From Panax quinquefolius (taxonomy: Eukaryota > Streptophyta > Magnoliopsida > Apiales > Araliaceae), in NCBI GenBank assembly GCA_020205615.1, contig JAINUW010000512.1, positions 744,001-808,000 of the forward strand: a DNA stretch of 64,000 bases. The letters are read 5' to 3'. The notes under the pieces are model-generated. The model was not told the origin of the DNA, made no database searches, and saw only the letters and a list, made by a program, of their open reading frames with translations. Positions 25,315 to 36,826 of this stretch are shown piece after piece (within the stretch, counting starts at the first letter, position 1; every line of letters begins with the position of its first letter). Position numbers and translations under genes: made by a program.

Positions 25315-25810
25315 GAATATCTTCGCTCAGAATGCAAAGATGACTTTGTTGTTGAATATCTTTAGCCCAGAAAGTGCAAAAGATGAATTATTGATGAATA
25401 TCTTCGCTCAGAATGCAAAGACGAATTATTATGATGAATATCTTAGCTCAGAGTGCAAAAAGATGAATTATCGATGAATATCTTCGCTCAGAATGCAAAG
25501 ACGACTGTTGTTGAATATCTTTACCAGAGTGCAAAGATGAATTATTGATGAATATCTTCGCTCGTGAATGCAAAGACGAATTGTTGTTGAATATCTTTAA
25601 TTTCGTAAGCAAAAAGATGAATTATCGATGAATATCTTCGCCTCGTAATGCAAAGACGACTGTTGTTGAATATCTTTAGCCCGTAGGCAAAGATGAATTA
25701 TTGATGAATATCTTTCGCTCGAATGCAAAGATGACCGTTGTTGAATATCTTTACCGTAGTGTAAAGATGAATCTGTTGATGAATATCTTCAAACCCGTGC
25801 AAAAGATGAA
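25315..25810 (+). repeat. Tandem hairpin-monomer array, copy 4
   Basis: About 13 monomers, with stems preserved while the loops differ between monomers. Confidence 0.85.
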
Positions 25811-26993
25811 TTTATTAGTATGATTATGAACAGAACCGTGATTTGGTATAACCATGATATTTGATGTTTCGTGTAAAGACAGTGATGAAAATTATCTTCG
25901 CCCCGGATGAGAAGAGGAATTTAGAATCACAATTATGATTATGAAGTTATTCATATGATTGTGGAAAGGAACTGCTGATTGATGTTGGTGGATAAAACAT
26001 TGTTGGTGGACTTTTTAACGTGAGAAGACAATAGATTTTATAGTCTATTCGACTCTTTTAATGGATCGCTCGTTCACCGCAACTATGGTTGAAAAGTTTT
26101 ATCATCTACCATATGTTCTAAATCGATTTATTATCGATGAAGACTATTGATAATTTATTTATCTTTAGTCATAATATTCTTTATCGAGCTAGTCAGGTTT
26201 CACCCTTTTTTTTTTCACAATTTTCGTGTAATAAAAGTGTAAATGGGTCGAAGTGAGATAACAAAGGAATAGAATCGGTGGTCTATAGTTGTTGAGGTTC
26301 TCCTAAAAGAGTATGAAAATAATTTTATTGAGGGCTTTAGTGTGTCAGATTTTATACATCATTTAATAGTTATTTTTGGTGAATTAAATAGGTGAGGCTT
26401 AACCCAACTTTGGAAGGGTGTTTTGTCACTATCATACAAGATGTCTAATGACATACAAACTCGTGTTATCATAAGACATGGTTGTGCTCATCCACTTGTC
26501 GAGTATATTTACGAAAGCACTACCTATATGATCTTGGTGTTTGTTTGAAGTATAATTCTCAATTTGAGACAATGGAGATAATGATAAATCAAGAGAAGAC
26601 TCGCCATCGGGAAGAATATGATAGTAATCTTCTCGCTTTTTCTTTGGGGTCTATCGGGTCAACCAAGGATAATTCGTGGCTATATGATATCTACCATAAC
26701 CTAAAAGCATGGCCTCCCATGTACGGAAGGTTTTCTCGAGCACTTCCCAAAGATTCTAATTTCTAAAACAGCTGATTATACCTTTATGTAAGGTGTCATG
26801 GTGACGTGTTATCCAAGTTGGTGTCCAGAGTTACATTTGGTATATATTGGTATCAAAACTCACAAAATACGTGTTGTTGTATTTTGCACAATTGCACAAT
26901 TGTTGTAATAAAGTTGTAGTTTTTTTCGCATATATATTTGGCTTACTCGTAATGGGTTGGATGGAATGGACCTATTTTGGGGTCGTAGCTATA

Positions 26994-27343
26994 TTTGGTA
27001 TCGTAGCTTAGGGATATGATCTCCGGGAGATCGGGATTAGAACCACTCAGAGGGGAGAGATGAGTAAATCCTTCGCTAAAGGTGTCCTACCTAAGCTTAT
27101 TTGTTGAGAGTCGTCACCATAATATCGGATATTATATGATATGTTAATTAATTGTTAAATTAACCTTGTTTTGAAGTTCAGATTCTAGAATGATATCCTA
27201 AACGAAATGAGTGAGGAGATGAAAGATGGAGAAAATGAAAATGTATTCTCAAGATAGAATCAAATGAAAAAAACAAGGTATTCTCAACTCTTTGAAATAC
27301 TGTGTATGAAATAAAAGGGACGAAATTTCATATAAGGGGAGAT
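26994..27343 (+). mobile_element. Family B internal domain 4 (non-coding)
   Basis: About 350 bp with primer site TGGTATCGTAGCTTAGGG from 26996, polypurine tract AAGGGGAGA at 27334-27342 and a clean TGTAAGACC LTR start straight after. This is the best-preserved internal/LTR junction of the array. Confidence 0.86.
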
Positions 27344-27390
27344 TGTAAGACCTCGAATTTTATGAAATAAAAGTATTCAATTTTTATTAA

Positions 27391-27530
27391 TTACTATTCA
27401 CGAAGTTTATTCACGAGTTACTATTCACGAAGTTACTATTCACGAAGTTACTATGAAGTTACTATTCATGAGTTACTATTCACGAAGTTATTATTCGAAA
27501 GTTACTATTCACTTTAGTACTATTCATGAA
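27391..27530 (+). repeat. ACTATTCACGAAG minisatellite, copy 5
   Basis: About nine monomers, some shortened. Confidence 0.83.
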
Positions 27531-29888
27531 GCATTGATATTTTTTTTTTCGTAAGAAGGCATTACTCAATAAATTATAAAGAATTACTGCTCAATATTAT
27601 ATTTTATCGATTCAATAATTGCTACGCTGATATTTTATATTATTGTTGTTTCAATAATTATCACTACACAAAGATTTTCCATTATCTTGAGCAATAATTC
27701 ATATTATCCAATAATATTATTGGATAACATTATTGGCAATGTCTAGAAAGTTTCCGTCAAGGAGAGGTTTGGTCACCTAATCAAGGCTACCAAGAAGTGA
27801 GAAATTTTTATCGAAAGCCCCTCTTTCCTGAACCGCCTGGTTGTCAATATTTTGATTATGTAATATTATTTGTGAATAATTAATTATTGATTTTATGATG
27901 AGAAAAATATTTATTTTATGTGGATATAGATGGAGAAAATTTTTAAAATGACAATTGTTGAAAATTAATATTTTATCTTTTTCTCGATAAAATAATTCAT
28001 TTAAATATATTATTTTAATAATATATTAATGGTGATATTTTTACAATGAATGTGGGATATATGAGTATATGAGGAGGAAGAGTATTTTTGTGGCAATAAA
28101 TGTTTAAAACATGTTTTTAAACATGGTGGACCCCATTATCGATCGAAATTTGATTATAATCAGTAAAATCGCCCGCTTGTGGATTTCGGTCAATTTCTAT
28201 TTGGAATTTGGAAAACTTTCTTCTGCAAAGTTGTAGAGAATTGAATTTCCTATAAAAACTCGCGAGATTCGAATTTTCTGATAAAAGGGCTATTTATTAT
28301 GAATTATTGAAGTTCAAGTTCAAATAATTGATTTTTGAAAGTTTAAAATATAATTTTAATAAGAAAAAACGTTTTTTTTTTTTTTTGACATCATTAACAT
28401 GTGCTGAATTCTGGTGTTTTGATAAAAGGTGGGCTTAGGAAATTTGTATATAATTATATTAATATTATATTAAATTTTTCGCTTTGGTGTTCTAAAGATT
28501 TTCCTATAAATAGGTGCTTAGGTTAGAATTGAAAATCACACCGTAAATCAAGTTTTTCTCTATATTATCGAGTTTATTCTTGTGAGTATTTTGAGTATAC
28601 TTTGAGTATTTCTATACGGTGCAAGTTCGTTTCAAACGTTATTCCAATGTAAGTATCATCGCTTTTCGGAGGTAAGGGATAATAAAGAGATTTTAGTGGT
28701 GATTATGTTTTTTAGTTTTGTATTTTTTTCGGACCTTCAAAATTCTGGAAAAATTTGAAATGATATTTTGATGAGTTTTTTAGATTGTGTCCAAAATGGC
28801 GATTTTTGGATGTATAGATTAGAGTTATGGATTTTATGAGAAAAGACTATTTTAAAAGTAACCGCTTATAACTCCTTGTGATTAACTCCAAAATTGATGA
28901 AATTTTTATTGGGAGTACATCTATATAATATCAGTATACCGTATTAATTTCAGAATTTTTGGATAAAAGTATAATTTATGATAAATGTTTAAATATTCGG
29001 TGGTTTTGGCCATATGAAAAATAGTAAATGAATTTTTAAAATTTGAGAAAAATATATGTTCAATATGGGACTATGTTATGCTAAATCCCAGAAAAGAAAT
29101 ATTTTGGAATCGATTTGTATTTTTCATGAAAATGTTCTAGTTATGAGTAAATGAATTAAATATGTTATGTGAAGTAAGAAAATTAGAAAATATGATTTTA
29201 TGGTTTGAGAATCATATATGAGGTATATGCAGATTTTTGATGAGGGTTTTGGTTATTGGTGATGAAATTTTATGAGTTTGGCATTTTATGATGATTAAAT
29301 GCATTAATTAGTAAAGTGTAAACAATTTAATTAAATTGTTTATAAGTTTTAGAAATGATTAAAATATTATTATAATATTAATAATATTAGATTATGAGAT
29401 TTCTAAGTGATTTATAACATTTGGATTAAGGTGTTATAAATATGGATATGAATTTTATTATGAAACTTTATCTTTTCGTGTCGAGGTTACTTACGCACGA
29501 TACTCAAGATTACTATGTATTAACACGGGTACTATTCACGAAAAATTGGTTTCTTTTTTCTAACCAAATTATAGTTGATTTATGAATATTACTCTTGAGA
29601 TTAAATCTAGATGTTTTGATTATATTGATTTTATTATTTTATATAACATTCTTATAAACCTAATGATGATGATTTCTCGACTCGAGTGTAAAGATGGGTA
29701 GATTATCGGTATGATCATGACTATAGGTTCTCTTTGGCCAAGAGGAAAAAGTTGAATTCAGGACGGTATGATCATGACCATTGAATTTACAATTGAATAT
29801 TTTTAACTTAAGTGCAAAGGTGAATCGATCAACATGGTTATAATTATTGTTATATAACTTCTCAAATGATTATGTATTTTTCGATATA

Positions 29889-30282
29889 TGAATATCTTTC
29901 GCTCGTAATGCAAAGATGATTGTTGTTGAATATCTTTAGCACCTCAGCAAAGATGAAAGATGAATTATTGATGAATATCAAAGACTCAGAGTGCAAAGAT
30001 GAATTAAAGTGCAAAGATGAATTATCTTTCGCTCAGAATGCAAAGACGACTGTTGTTGAATATCTTTATTTCAGTAGTGCAAAGATGAATTATTGATGAA
30101 TATCTTTGGCTCGTAATGCAAAGATGACTGTTGTTGAATATCTTTACCGTAGGGTAAAAGATGAATTATTGATGAATATCTTTCGCTCGTAATGCAAAGA
30201 TGACCGTTGTTGAATATCTTTAGCTTTGTAGTGTAAAGATGAACTGTTGATGAATATCTTTTGACCGTGGTGCAAAGATGAA
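29889..30282 (+). repeat. Tandem hairpin-monomer array, copy 5
   Basis: A shorter array of about ten or eleven monomers. A disordered patch at 29945-30015 breaks the dimer rhythm. Confidence 0.83.
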
Positions 30283-30313
30283 TTTATTAGTATGATTATG
30301 AACAGAATCGTGA

Positions 30314-30578
30314 ATTCTTAGTCATGTCTTTCGGACCGACTAATGCTCCTCCCGACTTTCATGGATATGATGAACCGAGTATTCAAGGAATATTTGGATC
30401 GGCTTTGTTGTTGTCTTTATTGATGACATCCTTATATATTCCAAAAGTCGTGAATATCATGAGCACCATTTGAAAGTCGGTACTCCAAAGGCTTCGTGAA
30501 AATAAACTATATGCCAAATTAAAGAAATGCGAGTTACGAGCATTCCTTGGGCACGATGGTGTCGAAACATGGAGTATC
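30314..30578 (+). pseudogene. Ty3/gypsy reverse transcriptase fragment of the host element, 5' piece
   Basis: The plus strand encodes the RT palm: [10 protein letters not shown] at about 30320-30350, then in another frame the catalytic [10 protein letters not shown] region (about 30412-30445) and YAKLKKCE (about 30510-30535). Two frame changes separate these blocks. It stops at GGAGTATC where the nested LTR begins, and the same domain continues at 39509 (TGATGATCCGCCAAGATTGAAG). Flanks GTATC and AGATC match at three of five bases and may be a decayed target duplication. Confidence 0.9.
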
Positions 30579-31818
30579 CGTAAGACCCCAAAATTTTTTT
30601 AAATAAAAAGGAATTTCCTTTATTTATTATTTTGAAATAGTAAGGGTTGATTTGATTAATGTGGATAGTTAGGGTAAAATACGCAAATATTTCAAAATAA
30701 GCAAGTGGTTATAAAATATTCATTTTTGTCGGAGAATATTCGTTTGGTCGTAGAATATTCAGATCGCTTTGTCGGGAATATTCGCATTGACGAAGCAGCC
30801 CATGTGTGGGCCCCATAACTGAAAAAGCGATTGGATGAAGAAAACGACAAATATAAGTTGGTTAAAAATAAAGGCGTAGTTATTATCAATTAAATCATGT
30901 TGGAATACCCGGAAGTGGTTAAAATACAAGAATACTGGCGTGGTTGCATAAAGACATTACACGGTATTGCACAAAGATTGTTGAATTATTGATCCTTACG
31001 TAAGAAGGCACTACTCAATAATTTTCACACAGTAGTTATCGCTCAATATTTTATTTTATTGATTCAATAATCACTGCGTTGATATTTTATATTATTGTTG
31101 TTCAATAATTGTCAACGCACATTATCTCCATTATCGATCAATAATTCATATTATTTGAATAATATTATTAGATAGCATTATTGGCAATGTCTAGAAAGTT
31201 CGTCAAGGAGAGGTTTGGTCACCTAATTGCGCTGGCAAGTAAGGAGAAATCCTTATCGGAAAGCCCCTCTTTCTCCGGAACTACCTGGTCATTATAATTG
31301 TGATTACGTAATATTATTTGTGAATAATTAATTATTGATTTATATGATAAGAAAATATTTATTTGATGTGGATATAAATGATTTGATTTATTTATTTTAT
31401 GTGGTTATAATTGAATGATTTAATGTTGAGGTGTTTTATCAAGAATTTTGTTGGAATGGATGTATTAAAAATCAAATCAGTATTTTTTACGATATATTAA
31501 TGTGAGTCATAATTTTTAATCCGATAGTTGGATCGTTGTAATTTTTGGATGTTATACATATATAAGTTGAGTATATGTCCACAAATTTTGAACCGATTAA
31601 AATGAGCGTATAATTTATTATGAATTTTAAGAGGTGATTGATTCGTAAATTAGGTTATAAATGATTTTGGTGGAAAATTTAGAATTGGTGGGCCCCACTT
31701 TTGGTTGGTGAAAAAATGTGCTGAATTTTATTTCAAATGTGGTGGTGGCAATAGTAGCGAGTAAAGCCATCGTCAGTGGTAGCAGGTCAAGTCTGCGCTT
31801 CTACGGCTAACATTTTCC

Positions 31819-31826
31819 TATAAATA
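31819..31826 (+). promoter_or_regulatory. TATA box of the A4 5' LTR
   Basis: TATAAATA preceded by CATTTTCC, about 1240 bp into the LTR. It is the best candidate promoter for the nested element. Confidence 0.6.
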
Positions 31827-32501
31827 GAGGGCTAAGTTAGAATTGAAAATCACACCGAAACAAAGTTTTCTCTTTCGCTTCTCTATATTATTGAGCGTAT
31901 TTTGTGAGTATTTAGATACTTTGAGAGTTCTTTTGCTCAAGATAAGTTTCATTCAAAGATCACTTCCGATCTTTCCTTCCAAGTAATCGATTCTTTCGAG
32001 GTAAGGGATATTATTTTTTTCAGAATGATATTATTTCTTCAATATCATTATCTTTGAAATGTTGATCTGAAGTTTTATCAAATTTGGAACTTTTTCATGT
32101 CGGGGTTACTATTCATGAGTTACTATTCACGAGTTACTATTCATGAGTTACTATTCACGAAAGTACTATTCTATGAAGCGTGAAAATATTTTTTTTTATG
32201 GAATTTCTATCTTTTGGTGTTTGAGATTCTTATTCACGATATAAGACTATTCACGATATCTGAGACTATTCAAGAAAAATAAAATTTCTTCTTTTCGTCA
32301 AAATATCTATTCGGATACTAGCTTTGATTGTATCCATGTTTTGATCATTCTTGAATTTTACACCACTATGATTATTTTGAGGTATTGTTGGACATGGATA
32401 AAACAAAGTACTAATCCTTAATCCTTAATCCTTGTCATTTTGTTTCACCGGATTCGTTCTTTAAAAATATTTTCATCATCCTCGCCTTAAATGATGATAT
32501 T

Positions 32502-32645
32502 ATTGAATATCTTTGGCCCGTAGTGCAAAGATGAATGATTTTCAAGAATATCTTTGGCCTTAGAGAGCAAAAGATGAGCAGTGTTGAGATGAACACACCG
32601 ATTGATGAATATCTTTGGCTGTGTAGTGCAAAGATGAATATTTGA
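32502..32645 (+). repeat. Short hairpin-monomer array in family A LTR
   Basis: Three monomers of the form ATCTTTGGCC...GCAAAGAT, spaced about 40-55 bp and not alternating. The same block occurs at 38805-38945 and 43570-43700, and reversed near 4195-4320 and 6660-6815. It is probably the ancestral state of the longer family B arrays. Confidence 0.8.
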
Positions 32646-33210
32646 TTTGAGATGAATATTGATTGATGTTGCTGGATAAAATATTGATGATGGATCGTTA
32701 AATTCATAGATTATAGTAGATTTCATTTCGTCACGTAATTCTTTCTATGAATTATTATTTTCATTGCGAATATTGATCCGAAACTTGTTGCCTATTGTAT
32801 TCTATCGATTTTTCCTCGTTGGAGACTAACGATAATTTGTTGTATATTATCTTAGTCATAGTATTCTTCTTCGGGCTAGTTGAGCTCACCCTTTTCCTTG
32901 TTGTTCCATTTTTCTTCTCGGGAGGCGAGAATGTAGCGAAAGTACTTAGTCGGGGTATGGAATGAAGGTTCTAGAGAGAGTTGTTTAGTAGTCCTCACCA
33001 TTTTGTAAAATGATGTATCAATAAATATGATGGGGATTTATTTTGCGTGTGGATATTGTCTAGAAGACAATATTATATTTAAACTCACAAGATATATTGT
33101 CGTATTTCACACGACATTTGTATTATTGAAGTTGTAGTTTGCTTTTGTGCATCATGTATTTGGCGACTCGAGAATGGGTGTTGTGTATACCTATTTTGGG
33201 GCGTCACAGT

Positions 33211-33228
33211 TGGTATCGAGCTTAGGGA
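33211..33228 (+). other. Primer-binding site of element A4
   Basis: TGGTATCGAGCTTAGGGA starts two bases after the LTR end. The first seven bases match the canonical plant initiator-Met-tRNA site TGGTATCAGAGC; the remainder is near it with one base missing. Confidence 0.85.
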
Positions 33229-33364
33229 TATGATCTCTGGCGGAGATCGGGGAATAGAACTAGAGGGAGGCGAGTAAAACCTTCGCCAAGTGTGTCCTAC
33301 CTAAGCTTTTTTGTTGGTTGGTCATAATATAGGGGTATTATGTGATATGTTAATTTATTTAATT

Positions 33365-34230
33365 AACCCTTGTTTTATGATAGTTTTTAAGAATGGTCAC
33401 GAGAAGCGTTAACAATGGAGTGAATGAGATCGTGGAGACACCTCTAATCGCCAACCGTGATAATGTGATGTCAAAGCGAAGAAGGAATTAGAGATATCCA
33501 TGGTGAGTGAAGAATTGATAGTGCATTTTTGAGATAGTCGCAGAGGTAACGGTGAGAGTGAGGAAGAAGAGGAAGAAGAGGTACCAAGAGAGTTTATTAG
33601 AGGTATTTTATGATCAAAATGTAGAATTGCAAAATCGTATTCATGAGTTAGAAGAAAGAAAGTGAAGAATTGCGAGCAGAAAATGGGAGCAAAAGGATGC
33701 AACGATTCAAGCTTGTGTTACCCGATATGTGATGCTTGAATGAAGCACTCTTTAGCAGAGTATAAGATGATAAAGTCGAATCGAATTTGAAAGAAGAAAT
33801 AACCGAACGAGTGAGAATGAGTGATGCATGGGTAAAAGCCTTGACGACGCGTTGATATTATGGAAAGAGATGTCCAATCTAAAAGAGAAGATTTAACGAT
33901 GACGGAAGACGTCGAAGAAAGATCAAAGACCATCAACAAATTCTAGGGAAGAGAACGATCGCCGGTTAGATGCTACGAGATGTGGAGAGAGGACATATAA
34001 GGTCAAACTGCTCAAAGCCTTCCAAGGTATGCTATAATTGTGGAAAGAAGGACATATCGCCGAGATCAGACGATATCGAAACCCAGATCCAATAGGAATG
34101 GTGACTCAAAAGGATGTCCGAAAAAGTCAAAGTCAACGGTTCTTGGAAGAGCGTTTGTCGTGACCAAATCAAAATGCGAGAACCCGAACGAACGGTTAGC
34201 ACGGTTAGTTAATTATAAATTCTGCAAGTA
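33365..34230 (+). pseudogene. gag remnant of element A4
   Basis: The frame is broken by many stops. Recognisable parts are an acidic then coiled-coil-like segment around 33560-33660 (heptad-like LQNRIHELEERK), a segment like the gag region before the zinc knuckle (about 33850-33950, RDVQSKREDLTMTEDVEE), and a CCHC knuckle start CYNCGKK at about 34028 that loses frame by one base. The span is short for a gypsy gag of about 400 residues, and the central capsid part appears deleted. It would form the particle shell and bind RNA if intact. Confidence 0.7.
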
Positions 34231-34680
34231 TATACCTTACTAGATATTGGTTCTACCCATTCTTTTATCTCTCTTACTTGCGCCAACGTTTGAACTGACT
34301 CACGGAGAAATTAAACTTTGACCTATCTGTGGAGACTCCATTAGGAGAAACTTTCATTACATCCGTTGTTTAAAAATCTTGTTTGATTCAAGTTGGCACT
34401 ATCACATTACCGTTAACCTTATTTCTATAGAGATATTTGCTTTTGATGTGATTTTAAGGTTAACTACTCATCACGCCAAATTGATTGCTTTTGTAAGCGT
34501 GTTAGTTTTCATATTCCTAAGCAACCCGTTATTCAATTCAAGCAATCAAACCATTGTAGTCAAACATTTTCATATCAAGCCATGAAGTCATTCGTTTATT
34601 ACGGATGTCAAGTTTTCTTAGTCCATGTTATGGATTTGAATAAAGACACGCCGATTTGAATAATATTCTGTTGTTATTGA
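34231..34680 (+). pseudogene. Aspartic protease remnant of element A4
   Basis: The active-site block YTLLDIGSTHSFIS is readable from 34231 and is followed by a stop after CANV. Downstream pieces matching the minus-strand protease at 737-1190 appear in shifting frames: FDLSVETPLGETFIT near 34317, then FDVIL and LTTHHAK near 34442-34480. Confidence 0.82.
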
Positions 34681-35255
34681 TTTTTCCGACGTATTTTTGA
34701 AGAATTTCTTGGTTTACTCCCAAAACCCGATATTAAATATTGTATCGACTTTGAACCCAGACAAAACTCATTTCTAAAATCTCATATCGAATGGCTCCTA
34801 TTGAACTTCGTGGAGTTAAAATTCAACTATAGAATTTGGTACCGAGCCTTTATCTGGTGACTTCCTTTGTGGAATTTACCTAAGCCAGACTCTATAGGGG
34901 ACGTCATATTCGATGCGATAAGTAAACCGATAGGTGTCATTGTGACGTCTTATCCAAGATTGGGATATGAATCACAGTTGAGAGCAACCTAAGTCAAGAA
35001 TGTCGAAATACGTAGCTTTCAGGCTTAGTTGGTTATTATCGGAGATTCGTTAAAGGATATTCTCGAATCGCTATTCCATTAACGTGGTGAATTCGCAGAG
35101 AGATACAAAATTCGAATGGAGCAAGGAATGTGGGAAGAGCTTCAAGAACTCAAGAGGAGACTCATTTCAAAGACATGTTCGACCATGCCATCCTCGAAAA
35201 GCGAACGTGGAAGCCGACGTGTTGAGTAGAAGATCGATATAAGCACGAAGTACGA
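34681..35255 (+). pseudogene. Deleted reverse transcriptase/RNase H of element A4
   Basis: Only the edges survive: the pre-RT peptide region near 34690-34830 (FLGLLPKPDI, then MAPIELR-like), an RT/RNase H connection near 35017-35100 (LGLVGYYRRFVKGYSRIA-like), and the RNase H end near 35200-35235 (VEADVLSRRS). The catalytic aspartates of RT and most of RNase H are missing, so the element is non-autonomous apart from its integrase region. Confidence 0.78.
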
Positions 35256-35399
35256 TATTGTCAAAGACTAATTTCAGATAATTTACAAATAATAGAGATG
35301 GAGATGAAAACTCTAGGTACCCACGTGATGATATACGAGTATAATCGACTTTAATCGATAAAGTTAAAGTCGCTTCCACCCATGGAAATGAGGAAATGA

Positions 35400-36560
35400 T
35401 GCGTATGAAGAAGAAAGTACAAGAAGGAGCTATTCCTAAGCAAGAATTGATGAAGAAGGAATACTTGAGTCCACTCTAGACTTTGTGTTCCTAACGACTC
35501 GATTTGAAGTACAAGATTATGATGGAGGCACACAATACACCATTTGCAATCCATCCGGAAGTCTTAAAATGTATCGTGATCTTCGACATACATTTTGGTG
35601 GAACAATATGAAGAGAGAGATTGCAAAGTTTATCTCGATGTGTTTAACTGCTAACGTGTAAAGGTAGAGCATCTAGTACCTAAGGGTCCGTTGCAACCAC
35701 TTGAGATTAGAAATGGAAGTGGGAACATATTACCATGGATTTCGTTACGGGTCTTCCTACGGTTTCTCAAGGCATCAATGCTATTTGGGTTATTGTTGAT
35801 AGATTAACCAAGTCCGCTCATTTCTTGCCGATCAGAGACTTATTCCTTGAACGTCTTTGCTAGTATAGACGTAAATGAGATTGTGAGGATGCATGGCATG
35901 CCTGTATCCATAGTTTCGGATCGTGACCCAAGATTCACTTCAAGATTTTGGGTTAGCTTTGCAAAAAGCTATGGGCGCGGATTTGCGATTTAGTTCGGCA
36001 TACCATCCCCAAACGGACGGACAATCGAGAGGACTATTCAAACTCTTGAAGATATATTAAGACTCGTGTCCTAGACTTCAAAGGTAGTTGGGATAAGTAT
36101 TTACCATTGGTGGAATTCTCCTACAACAAAGCGATTATTAAGCAAAATATAGGTGTAGCTCCATTTGAAGCATTATATGGACGAAAATGTCGTTCTCCAA
36201 TATGTTGGGATCAGGTGGGTGAAGCAACATTGTTGGGACCCGAAAGTTAAGACGTATGTATCACCGAAAAGATCCAAATGATTCGACAACGATACAAACG
36301 GCACAAGATCGATAAAAGAGTTATGCGGATCTTCATTGAAAGGACGTGGAATTTAATGTAGGGGATCATGTATTGTTCATGAGTTGCTCCATGGAAGGAG
36401 TTACAAGATTTGGGGAGAGAGGAAAGCTCAATCCACGATTTATTGGTCCATTTCAAATTCTTGACCGAGTAGGAAATGTAGCCTATAGACTTGCGTTACC
36501 TCCAAGTATGTCTCGTGTTCATAATGTGTTTCACATATCCGTATTTCAGTAAATATGTGA
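35400..36560 (+). pseudogene. Integrase of element A4, frameshifted
   Basis: The HHCC zinc domain is recognisable at about 35520-35660 (HPGSLKMYRDLRHTFWWNNM, then CLTxxRV with the second cysteine damaged). The DDE core shows MDFVTGLP (about 35735), SDRDPRFTSRFW (about 35914) and YHPQTDGQS (about 36000-36030). The codon for the catalytic glutamate after GQS is lost through one missing base, just as in the copy at 40840. The GPY/F module runs 36400-36550 with KLNPRFIGPFQILDRVG and RVHNVFHIS. The domain order places it in the Ty3/gypsy group. Confidence 0.88.
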
Positions 36561-36812
36561 AAGACCCAACCACGTTATTGAAGTTAGAACAGGACGAGAT
36601 AGCCAAGACTTAACGTATGAGGAGGTACTGTCAAGATCTTGGATAGGAAGGAGCATGTCCTACGCTAAGAAAGGTCATACCACAAGTTAAAGTTTTGTGG
36701 AAGAATCATCTTTATAGAGAAATGACCGGGAATTGGAAACGGAAATGAAAGCGAGGTATCCTCACCTTTTGAAAACACTGGGTATGTACGTCAATTTCGA
36801 GGACGAAATTTC
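36561..36812 (+). pseudogene. C-terminal chromodomain of the A4 polyprotein
   Basis: After the integrase the strand reads HVIE, L(T)YEEVPVKILDR, KKVIPQVKVLWKNH and WELETEMKARYPHLF in shifting frames. This is the chromodomain-like tail of plant Tekay/Del chromoviruses, which steers integration by binding chromatin marks. Family assignment is from motif memory. The frame ends NFEDEIS just before the polypurine tract. Confidence 0.75.
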
Positions 36813-36814
36813 AT

Positions 36815-36825
36815 AAGGAGGGAGG
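36815..36825 (+). other. Polypurine tract of element A4
   Basis: AAGGAGGGAGG stands one base before the LTR start TGTAAGACC. It primes plus-strand cDNA synthesis. Confidence 0.88.
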
Positions 36826-36826
36826 T

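Larger units (their letters stand above)
22744..26993 (+). mobile_element. Family B LTR copy 4
   Basis: About 4250 bp from GAAGACCTCTAATTTT to about GGTCGTAGCTATA, where the end is disturbed. The minisatellite is at 22801-22962, TATAAATA at 23939-23946 and the hairpin array at 25315-25810. A deletion near 24537 removes part of the AATATTTTTGGAACTGATTTGG block kept in copies 1-3. Confidence 0.87.
8964..30313 (+). repeat. Tandem array of family B retroelement units sharing LTRs
   Basis: The block AATTTTATGAAATAAAAG recurs at 8964, 13540, 18154, 22757 and 27356, giving periods of 4576, 4614, 4603 and 4599 bp. Each full unit is one LTR followed by a short internal segment with a primer-binding site and polypurine tract, so the array reads LTR-int-LTR-int-LTR-int-LTR-int-LTR(partial). 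All units point the same way. The left edge lacks the LTR start and the right edge is cut inside the fifth LTR. Long stretches (for example 10620-11100 against 15180-15660, 19800-20280 and 24360-24860) are almost identical, which suggests recent amplification. Confidence 0.9.
27344..30313 (+). mobile_element. Family B LTR copy 5 (3' truncated)
   Basis: It begins with the intact terminus TGTAAGACCTCGAATTTT. The minisatellite is at 27391-27530, TATAAATA at 28505-28512 and the hairpin array at 29889-30282. It breaks off at GAACAGAATCGTGA, about 1.3 kb before the expected LTR end, and joins reverse-transcriptase sequence with no target duplication I can see. Confidence 0.86.
30579..33208 (+). mobile_element. 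5' LTR of nested family A element (A4)
   Basis: About 2630 bp from CGTAAGACCCC (first base T changed to C) to GGGGCGTCACA. TATAAATA at 31819-31826. A short ACTATTCACGA run lies at 32105-32170 and three hairpin monomers at 32502-32645. It pairs with the LTR at 36827-39508. The primer-binding site follows after two bases, which marks it as the 5' LTR. Confidence 0.92.

Noticed and set aside
11548..30282. CRISPR-like look of regularly spaced repeats
   Set aside because: The genome is a plant's, monomers are contiguous degenerate hairpins without unique spacers, and they lie within LTRs.
33409..33939. Minus-strand open frames opposite the A4 gag
   Set aside because: They are shadows of the acidic and coiled-coil gag segment on the plus strand.
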